Source of the DNA: Mastigias papua
Taxonomy: Eukaryota; Cnidaria; Scyphozoa; Rhizostomeae; Mastigiidae
Length of the DNA: 64,000 nt
NCBI GenBank assembly: GCA_964019165.1
Contig: OZ025275.1
Coordinates: 13,363,374 to 13,427,373, forward strand
Direction of reading: 5' to 3'
Shown: piece by piece, positions 23,101 through 64,000 of the stretch
How positions within the stretch are numbered: position 1 is the first letter of the stretch
Layout: the number at the start of each line of letters is the position of its first letter
The notes under the pieces: generated by a model
What the model was told of the DNA's origin: nothing
Seen by the model: the letters and a program-made list of their open reading frames with translations, nothing else
The model's database searches: none
Translations under genes and position numbers: made by a program

Positions 23101-25330
23101 TAATGATTCGTCAGCTAAATTTGTGTATATATGTCTTTAAAATTATATTGAATAATCAGTCAGTAGATCAGTTCGTTCACACAACATCGTCTATCTCTGG
23201 CGCCGTGTTCTCTGCAAGTTAAATAGGACCACATTGACTTCAACCAACAAAGAGAAAGGCCGGTTACCCCTGCAGCATTTCATATCACTAAACAATCACC
23301 AATCAAATTCAACAGCAACCAGGAAGCTCCTCCGTGTACGCTCACATGGCCTTTCATGCTAGAACTATTAGTACTTCTGGAAAACTTGTATTGTTGGGTG
23401 GTTATTCACAAAAGTTAAAATAATGACATCTGGAATTTGGACTGAGTTACGTGCCTCAGGTGATACAGCCTGAATCTGCCCCTGTATTGTAACTCAACTA
23501 GGCAACCTGTAGTCTCTGTTTCCAGTATTGCAACACAAACTCGGATGGACGTATTGAAGTGTATCTCAAGTTTGACCATGGCTCACGTGAAATTGAACCC
23601 TGGTCACCGATAATTTTGATTGGAAAACAAAAACAGCCCCGGTCAGACAAACGCTTGATTGGGCAATGCAGAAGTTTGAAATCTGGCCAGGGTTCGCGCC
23701 AAAATTTGCCACTAAATTCGATAATCTCATTGGATTATTGCAAGTTAATCCTGTATAATTTAGAGGCCCACCACGGCTCGGAAAATATGCAACATGTGAC
23801 ATAGGAGCAGATAAATGATTGGAGATTGGTGCTTGCAAATTGGAATATGATTCGATCGTGCTTTTTCTGTGGTCCGCAAAAGAGACTTATCATCCAAGGG
23901 GTTGCATTGCATACTTACTTCCTCCGATACTTATATCCCTCAACAAATCAGTAAACTGTAGTTAAGCCGATATTCTGACCGGTGCTCAAGCACTGCCTGT
24001 GTAAAATTATTTGAATTTTACCTAGAAAAAGGATCAATTGTCGACTATCACAATTACTAATTGATGTAATCAAACGACGCAACAAATAATAAAACGACCA
24101 ATAACAATGAATGTTCCAAGTTCATTAAGCAACGGCTTCTTCTAAAACTGTCTCTCTAACTGACGATTGTAGCGGCTTTTACTCACGAATACTTCTAGTT
24201 ACCTCCATTAACGACTTTCACATGACGACTCTGGCATAGGACATGCACCGTAATGCAGACGTAAACAATATGATTACTTGATATGATGTAATATCGTTTA
24301 ATTTAGTATATGACGTATGCTGTATCATGCTTACTTTTATTCTAGAAGCATTACATAATTATCATCCCATAGGGTATATAAGGGGTTAGGGTTCTCTGTT
24401 ACAAGTTAGTTAATTTCAATGATCTGTGTAGTATAGTATATCAGATACTATCGTATTTCTGTCATCGAAACTCTGCTCTCAAGAAACAACAGACTCTGAC
24501 GGCTTCACATAACAACTGAACTGGATACAAAACAGCATGGTCATTTTATGGTACACAGACTACACAACACAAAGAAAGGGCGATTACAACATAAGATGGT
24601 AACTGATGATTAGTGGCATGGTAGCTACTTACAAACAAGACTGTACGGTTAAAAAATAAAGGTACTTCACTGACAAAAATAGAAGTACATTACATACACG
24701 TGGAACAATAAACCAGTTGTTTAACACTTGCCCTGGTCTGGATCTCTTAGCTTTACCTTAAGTCTTTCATATGAGAACATCAGTGCAGTGCATGTAAACT
24801 TGTGCGGAGAAAGCAAATGCACATTCGAATAATAGACCCCTTCTATTAGAGAAGTCCATTATACGTTTGCATTAAGTCAGAGATAGATCTAACCTCCCTT
24901 TGCCGAATGGTTTTCCATGTCTATCGCTGCGAAACGAGTGCCCATTAATATAATTGAGGGGCCATCCAAAATGACTTACGCTCAATGTTAGTCGATTTTG
25001 GACACCTTTCCCTCCCTTTTTACCTTGTGTACATTTTAGTGCGTACGTACCCTTTAGTCATCGCCCCACGCGTAAATAATTTGAGCCTGTTGTTTACCTC
25101 ACTATTTTCACAAAGTTTCCGGTACCCCGTAACCCCCTTCAGGGTGCAAGTACCTGTTGAATGGTCGCTGATGCAATATGACTGGTTATGCCATGGTTTA
25201 TGCCCAGACCATGAGACCACTTACCTTTTTGAGATCGGTAGTTACACCCTTTGAGCCATGAAAACGGAACTAGGACATCATTTCCGGAAAGCAAAATCAA
25301 ACATTAACACCAAATACCATTTCGTACTGC
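20116..25330. other. Long gene-poor region
   Basis: I find no convincing exon. There is a TATATAAAG at 20401 and a TATATAAGG at 24372 followed by LTR-like sequence, but neither leads to a supported product. 20660-20690 has CCCGCCCTG tandem repeats, and 21160-21200 matches 32727-32760 ('cctgccctc(g/a)aaaattccta'). Confidence 0.35.
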
Positions 25331-25335
25331 CACTA

Positions 25336-25620
25336 TTGCTCGGTTAGCAGTGATTAGTGATTAGAGCGCTTGACTGCTGAGCAAAACGTCGATGGTTCGA
25401 GCCGAACCCTCGGATCATAGTTGGGATGGATGCTCGTCCACTGTCTACCCAGCAGCATATGGGTGCCTGGTGGCAATACTGGGGAAGTTAAAGGTAGCGA
25501 GAAAAGGAACTGGCCACCCTACCTCATTATGCCGGCGGCTCAGGATAAGTGTCCCTCTAAAGGGCACTGCCTAACATACGGACTCTTACATAGGACCCAC
25601 CGTTGCTTTTAGGAGTGACC
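25336..25620 (+). mobile_element. tRNA-derived SINE, copy 1
   Basis: The head looks like a tRNA: GCTCGGTTAGCAGTGATTAG, anticodon-arm sequence TTGACTGCTGAGC (Ser-GCT-like) and a B box GGTTCGAGCCG. A conserved body follows, with 'aggaactggccaccctacct' and 'aggataagtgtccctctaa', also present in reverse at 54880-55135. GTGATTA is duplicated in the A-box area, so it is not a functional tRNA gene. Confidence 0.75.
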
Positions 25621-25820
25621 AAGCCAGTTCTGAAATGGTGAGGGGGCAGCAGGGATCAAGAGGGACATGTCAGGGTGTGGGCCAGACAAGCTTCTGTGAT
25701 CACACCCTTAAATTCTAGGAAAACGCCCCTCTAACCAATAATGCATCCCAGAAAACCAGGTATTGCAAGTACTGTATGCAGCTGAAATGATTTCGGGGTC
25801 GAGATTCTGATTCTGAAAGG

Positions 25821-25950
25821 TGGAAGTTTGAGTTTGAAAGTTTTAGGTTTGAGTTTGACAGTTGAAAGCTTGACAGTCGGAAGTTTGAGTTTGACAGTTG
25901 AAAGCTTGACAGTCGGAAGTTTGAGTTTGACGGTTGGAAGTTTCAGTCTG
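25821..25950 (+). repeat. Minisatellite upstream of the orphan ORF
   Basis: About three units of a 35-bp repeat (GTTTGAGTTTGACAGTTGAA, then AGCTTGACAGTCGGA), ending about 210 bases before the ATG at 26160. Confidence 0.85.
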
Positions 25951-26159
25951 TTTTATGGCGGTAACCGCGCGTGTAGAACTGTGAACCAGTCACATGATCA
26001 ATGTAAACCAATGATAAAGCTTGTCCGTAAGTGAACAATACTCTGTCTATAAGTGATGTGTAAGCCGTGAAAACGGCCTTTTTGCGACAATTGGCTGTTC
26101 CAAAAGTTTGCTAAAGTTCTACACTCTGTGTCTATATTTTGGACGTGTACGGAGCAAAT

Positions 26160-26699
26160 ATGGGTGCAACAAAAGGCAGCACACCATTACTTTTATTACG
26201 AAAGTCTAGAGATCCTGTTTCTGCTGCGAAAGATGTTCTTTGCTGGACAAAAAGGCATGGTATAGCTAATGGGAAAGCGGAGTTGATAGTACAAGAATGG
26301 AAAAGACGTGCGGCAGATGGTTACGACATCATATTTGAACCAACTGAAGACGACCGTATAAGATATACCGTAATCAAAGTACCAGACGGTGTACCGCATC
26401 TTCGCAATGGCCCGCCAACACTTGCATTGCATGCACACGGAGACGGCGAGTTGAAAAAACTTGATGCCACAGCATGGGTAAAGGAATATAGTGGAAGAGG
26501 TGAGAACGATCCTATGAACGAGATGGAAATAGATTCCATCCTCTTGGCTCATAACGAAATGTGTCGTGGATATGGTGCAAATGGAATGATGGTTGAAAGA
26601 GATGCTAACCTGAAGATAGTGTCCTCATCCTTCAAATCTTTTGGTTACGCGATTAGATTAAGCAATGGAAACGATTATCCAACTATAGGGGAGTTTTAA
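26160..26699 (+). CDS. Orphan protein, 179 residues, intact
   Basis: An uninterrupted frame of 180 codons including TAA. The start ATG is supported because the decayed paralogue at 574 keeps the same ATGGGTGCA context, and A at -3 with G at +4 make a good initiator. It begins MGATKGSTPLLLLRKSRDPV. Conserved blocks shared with the paralogue are YTVIKVPDGVPHLRNGPP, KKLDATAWVKEYSGRGENDP and ANLKIVSSSFKSF. There is no signal peptide or membrane segment; composition is soluble and mixed charge. I do not recognise the family and assign no function. No intron is needed. It stands just upstream of NOL11 on the same strand, an order repeated in the duplicate. Divergence that spares protein-level motifs suggests it was under selection. 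Confidence 0.7.
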   Translation: MGATKGSTPLLLLRKSRDPVSAAKDVLCWTKRHGIANGKAELIVQEWKRRAADGYDIIFEPTEDDRIRYTVIKVPDGVPHLRNGPPTLALHAHGDGELKKLDATAWVKEYSGRGENDPMNEMEIDSILLAHNEMCRGYGANGMMVERDANLKIVSSSFKSFGYAIRLSNGNDYPTIGEF

Positions 26700-28450
26700 A
26701 AGTTGTGCCCAGATAGGGCTTTTCTCGTAGTTGGGACATGACGCCTCCAATTGTACTTGGTTACTTTTTTATTCCTTACATATTTTACACATGTATATTA
26801 GCTATGGGCAATTCTCACTAGAGTTGTCTTCTCTTTCATACGTATACTTGTCACCTTAAGTATTGTATTGTAAATAGTAGGCTTTAATTAGCTTGTATGT
26901 TTGGCCTCCATTTTATCTTTACTTGCAGAACTCTTATCAGATAATGCCCAGTGCCCTGTTAATGCAGCAGCCATATCTTTAGTTAAGATAAAGCCTTCAC
27001 TTTGCCTGTTCCAGTTAATTTTAAATACCAAACATGTGCAGCCAACACATGTACTTTGTATTGGCTTTCCCATGGCGAAAAGAACGACAAAATAACAAAA
27101 GAAATGGCATATTGTTGTGTATATGATAAAACCAATCATTCACACTTCTCTATCTCAACGGAGGATGAAAAACACGGTTTTCACTTTAATAGATGTTGCT
27201 ATAAGCATAGTGGCTACAATCATTATTAGGGTGAAATAGCAGAAAAAAGTAAGCATAGTGCTAAGCATTATGGTACCTTATAATGGAATACAAATAAAAA
27301 AATTTCAAAATTGCCAACAAAACTTGACAACACTTTCAGCCCAGGTGAATGAATAAGTGAAAATATTGCATCGTAAATTGGCGAAGTAGAGTTAGAGGAT
27401 AACTTAAAAATATTTGTCCCTGGACTAGAATTTGAGCTCACTGTAGATTAGGAGCATATATGCATATACTTTGACCTAACGTCAATGAAAAATTGCTAAT
27501 ACTTACCAGAATCACTTTGTGTTGGCTTAATTTGTTCCCATTTTCCGGATACCCATGGTAATTACGTACAAGTCGATAAAAATGTAGAAAGACTATCTTC
27601 AGTGGACAGGTGACACACCCTTTTGGAAGACGGCATGCTACGCAAGGTGCAGTGGTGTGGAGAAGTGGAAGCATGGGGGCAACTACAGGGACCGTGGAGC
27701 AGTCTGAAAGTGGGGGGGGGGCTAAAATTTAGCGAAGTGTCTATATTATTCTACTACTGACGTCACGATTTAACAAAAAGTTAACCCCTGCAGCACAATA
27801 CTAGTGCTCAATTCAGATGCCGTCTTTGAGTACCTGAAAAACTACAGTAATCAATCATTAGCGAATTCTTTTGGCCCCTTTAAAACATTATTATTTATTT
27901 TCAAAAAAGTGGGGGGACTATAGCCCCCCAGCCCCCCTGTTCCGCGGTACCTGAACTACCCCCCACTTTAAGGAATTCCTCTTCATAACGTTTTCCTCTT
28001 AGTTCCTGTTTTATAGAAAAGCTGTCACAAGATTATCTAAATCCCTGGTAGATAAAAGTATGCTTGGGAAATGTCCTTTAAGTTTGAGTAGAAGGTGTGG
28101 CTCCAAAAATTTTCCCGGGAGTGTAGCCTCAAGACCCCCTCTGGTTGTTGTCGCTCACTTTATTTTCCTATTGTTTTAATGTGTCAAACAGATACTGCTA
28201 ATCAGGTAGCAACGTCCATGAAAGGGAGAGTAAAACTCTTAATCCTCCTGGATGCTAAGAGCCGGCCTGGTTTATCTTAGCTTTTGACAAAGGCCCCCCT
28301 GCATTTCTGAAAGAGCACAAGTACGTTGATGAACTGAACCGAACTGAACGTTGTCGCTCCACCAGCCCTCCCTAGAGACCATCGTCCTCGACCGACAGTT
28401 TCTGTTTGGTTTGCCTCGTATTCACCTGCTATCGCACATTGATAAAAAAC
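26700..28450. other. Intergenic between orphan ORF and NOL11
   Basis: Contains a G/C-rich fold-back at about 27705-27975 (gtggggggact / agccccccagcccccctgt). The last 100 bases before the NOL11 ATG are richer in CG dinucleotides and probably hold its promoter and 5' UTR; no TATA box is seen. Confidence 0.4.
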
Positions 28451-49344
<20,894 letters not shown>

Positions 49345-50424
49345 TGCTATTTGATATTCTGTATTTTGGTAGATATCCTTGGTAAGCATTCATAATGCAA
49401 TTCACTCGAGTGTTTTGTCTATCGAATTTCAAATCTGAACTATTGATAAAATTTAAACAAAGTGTATCATAGCGGCAAAAGATATTATACCAGTAGATTT
49501 TCACTACGACCAGCGCTTACAATAGTGAGGAGAGTTAAACACAGAAAGGAAATACAAACAAACAAACAAACAAACAAACAAACAAACAAACAAACAAACA
49601 AAATGCAAGATAGGCTGCTGTTGAGTATTTTTCCCAGGAACGCAAGAGCAAGGCTTATGAGGCCAACTATTTGTTGTCATCCATTGATGCAGATATCATA
49701 TCTTTTTTGTCAAAAGAAGGGCACTCCCATCCCTCTTGCTTCCCTTAGGAAAAGACAATGGGGGTGATTGCCTCCTGCACCCATCTTTCTGGTGTCTTTG
49801 CTTTTTTCTACCAATCTTTTGCAATGTTATGTTGAGAGCTAGATCTGCTTCATCGGATAATTGAGTTTGTTGTTGGATGTTCTCATGAAATTTGGACGCG
49901 ATTTACTTATAGTGAAAGCGAATAAATTAATGGGCAGAACGAATGTTAACATTACATGTTGCTCGTACTTTGTAGACATTTGCCAAAATTTTCTACATGT
50001 TTATGTGAAAGAAAGTAGCAGGGTTTGGTTTTGTTTTAGATTTAGTTTGGTACAAAATCCAGAGCCTTAAAAAGTATAGGGTTTCTGATTTTCAATGATT
50101 TTGTATTGCACTATATTGTATTGTCGTCCTGAAAAGAATCTGTAAATTTAGGAGATGGTAAAATTTACATATGAAAGTGAAGGAAATTAGCTGGACATAA
50201 TTTTGGGTTAGGCTTCACCGGTTTGGACAAGAAATCGAGACACACTCCGAGCAGCCTCGTTTGCATGTGTATGTTTACTTTGGTAGAGAGATTAAGATGG
50301 ATGGCTCAGTGGATGGCCTTGGTACCTTGGCCTTGAGTCCCTCTGGAGGCAAAGGAATTAAGTCAAATTGTTATACTTGAATTGAAAATATCCAAGCTAT
50401 GAAGCCGAATGATATACATGGAAT
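49345..50424. other. Intergenic between NOL11 and the BTB gene
   Basis: Head-to-tail spacing of about 1.1 kb. Holds the (CAAA)n tract; no clear AATAAA close to the NOL11 stop, and no TATA box before 50425. Confidence 0.45.
49555..49602. repeat. (CAAA)n microsatellite
   Basis: About twelve tandem ACAA/CAAA units. Confidence 0.95.
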
Positions 50425-62073
<11,649 letters not shown>

Positions 62074-63220
62074 ACTCTTGAAATCAGGCCTGTAGGACAT
62101 ATGGTTGAAACCTATCCGATGCATATAACTAAGTTCCTCTTATCCAATCATAAAAGGCTGTTTGTTGGCCCTGTATCTTGAAGTCGATCTTCAAAATTTC
62201 ATGTAATCTTCTATCAATACAATTCTTAAAGAGCCCTTATCCCATTAGCATCTCGTTTTTGGCTGTCCGGCTATTGCATTCTGGCATATACTGATTGAGT
62301 TATGAGATATCTTGTTACATGAAAAATGGATGAAAGAAGCGCGGTGGGATAATACATTAATAGTGAAGTAATTGGAGCGGAGTAAAGTTAGTGAATTTGC
62401 TTTCTGATTTGAACCAGGAGTTGTATCACTGCGTTGCTAATAGTGCACGATAGCGCTTATGTCATGTGTTTGGTCATACAGATGTGTCCACAATCTCACC
62501 TAGCCTAGGCGTATTACCCCATACCCCAGGTCATGCTCAGATTTATAATTTAGGAATGGGCAAGTTAGTGAATGTCCTTTCCCCTAAACGCACTTTTTCG
62601 TATGGCCCCTCCGTTGGAAAATTCCTGGCGCCTCCCCTGTCTTCTATGGGGCCACATGAGAAGCAGGAAATTTTGCTAAGGACCCGACCAAAAATCTGAA
62701 CTTAATGTTGCATTGTAATAGCTGTATATGACATGAACATGAATAAACATAACTTGAAAATAACAGCAGCTGCAGTCCTTAAGTTAGACGAGTTTGCAAA
62801 ATATGTTTATTTTGTTATTTTCATTAATTTTTCGCCAGTCGATCAGAGTCATTCAAAGGGTCATATGTGGCCTTCGGACCATGTGATCCCCAGGTCTGGT
62901 ATAATGCACTTCACGGACCTTGTAGTTTAGTATGTTTTGGCAAATTTGGTTTGTTCGACATTTTTGAAAATTTAAACGCAATATGGGCATCGAATCGTTC
63001 AAAACATGATTGATACTAGTGACTACTTTCAGTGCGAGCAATTTGAGAAATATGGGCCAACTGCAACTTCAGGTTCTAACGTATATGAGGATCATAGAGT
63101 CTCCTCCCCCTTCCAAGCTATTTGTATTCTTAATGTACTATTTTACATTGGCTTATATTCCATAGTGGGTTCTGTTGTTTTGTGTAAATCCTCGAATTAG
63201 CTCTTATTTTTAATACTTTT
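62074..63220. other. Intergenic, no supported feature
   Basis: Possible 3' UTR of the BTB gene at its start. No AATAAA close to the stop is obvious; 'GAATAAACATAAC' at about 62740 is a distant candidate. Confidence 0.35.
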
Positions 63221-63224
63221 TGGA

Positions 63225-63490
63225 TAGGGACTTATTTGAGGAGAGAGATGATTCCAGGAGGGGGCTTATAACATTTCTTGAGACATGTTGCATATCAATC
63301 TCATTGTCAAAACTCCTTTTCTCCATAATGTTAAAAAAACAGTGTAAATTTAAGGATTAGTCTTTATCAAAGTTCATCATTATCGTCTGAGGTGGGGGCT
63401 TATTCGAGGGGACTTTTGATGTTCTAGCATGAAGGGTTATTCAAGGGGGCTTTTACGAGTGTATCCAATTTGAGGATTTACGGTATTCCG
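63225..63490. repeat. 'GGGGGCTTATTCGAGGGG' interspersed repeat
   Basis: Three degenerate units (GAGGGGGCTTATAAC, GTGGGGGCTTATTCGAGGGG, CAAGGGGGCTTTTACGAG) followed by 'tgaggatttacggtatt', a style of dispersed repeat common in invertebrate genomes. Confidence 0.5.
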
Positions 63491-64000
63491 GTGTCAGTCA
63501 TCTAGTATTTTCTCTTTTTCATCCCTTTGTTGTTCCTTTTATTTTGTGTTAAACATTATTGTTTTGTTTCGTTGCATTGCAGTGTGTTCTAGTAGGATGC
63601 AGTATAAGTAAATGACAGCTTGATATTTAAAAAAAGAACGGTAGTAATAGTCACAGCAATTAAAAATTATATAAAGGTAGCACTCATTGACACGCTGAGG
63701 CTTTAGTAGAAGGTCACGTTAGTGCAGATGGGGTTTTAAAAATTCATAGGACCCTGTGTTGTGACCCACTTGTCATGAAGTTGTACGTCATAAAGTTAGT
63801 CTGAATTAGCATTTTGGGTTGCCTACCTTTGCTTATTTATATAAAGTAGCTTAGGAGATTCAACTCAATGAAAACTAAATAGACAGCAGGGGTACACCTA
63901 AGTAGTTTCATGTGCAAGGATCTAATCCACAAACAGGGCGATTTTAAAGAGCATACTGTTTAGGATGATATTTTTCAAAATAGGAAACTGATGAGATACT
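63491..64000. other. Window end, no supported feature
   Basis: No exon or recognisable repeat. Confidence 0.35.

Noticed and set aside
24160..24560. Solo LTR with TATATAAGG at 24372
   Set aside because: No clear TG...CA borders, target duplication or second copy in the window.
25336..25410. Functional tRNA-Ser gene
   Set aside because: A-box duplication breaks the D arm and the acceptor stem does not pair; the body shows it is a SINE.
50295..50350. tRNA-like A box (TGGCTCAGTGG)
   Set aside because: No B box or cloverleaf follows; probably chance or a SINE scrap.

Overview
The window is nuclear DNA of an invertebrate animal. Genes are split by many GT-AG introns, intergenic DNA is AT-rich and large, and there are long (TA)n tracts, tRNA-derived SINEs, MITEs, Ty1/copia and non-LTR retrotransposon remains, and a recognisable metazoan nucleolar gene. 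Several repeat styles (piggyBac-like MITEs with 'CCTGGTTTCC' ends, GTTGCAA-rich repeats, cationic secreted peptides with acidic propieces) make a cnidarian, perhaps an anthozoan, my best guess. That is inference; no taxon-specific marker is present.

Layout. 1-179 (minus): edge of an unknown coding exon. 574-6046: decayed copy of a two-part block (a 179-codon orphan gene plus NOL11 exon 1), split by a Ty1/copia element at 894-5331 that itself carries a nested LINE tail. 6.6-7 kb: MITE. 8.1-9.7 kb (minus): a compact, apparently complete gene for a 122-residue secreted precursor (TATA box, four exons, poly(A) signal) with signal peptide, very acidic propiece and an Arg-rich repeat tail. 10-25 kb: repeat-dominated, including an inverted pair of BEL/Pao-like fragments, a Tc1-like MITE, a non-LTR element with a restriction-like endonuclease tail, a pogo/Tigger relic and a (TA)n tract. 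25.3-25.6 kb: tRNA-derived SINE. 26160-26699: the intact orphan ORF.

28451-49344 (plus): NOL11, the small-subunit-processome/tUTP nucleolar protein. I could thread 20 exons whose phases all agree, giving about 734 codons (the human protein is about 719). 50425-62073 (plus): a second multi-exon gene of about 555 codons with a BTB/POZ-like centre, not recognised further. Its putative first exon has an in-frame TAG. The last 2 kb hold only repeats.

The genes do not form a pathway. The two most interesting items are the secreted acidic/cationic precursor, which has the architecture of cnidarian antimicrobial-peptide precursors but an unfamiliar RRSG repeat tail, and the local duplication linking 0.5-6 kb to 26.1-28.5 kb, which dates the copia insertion as later than the duplication.
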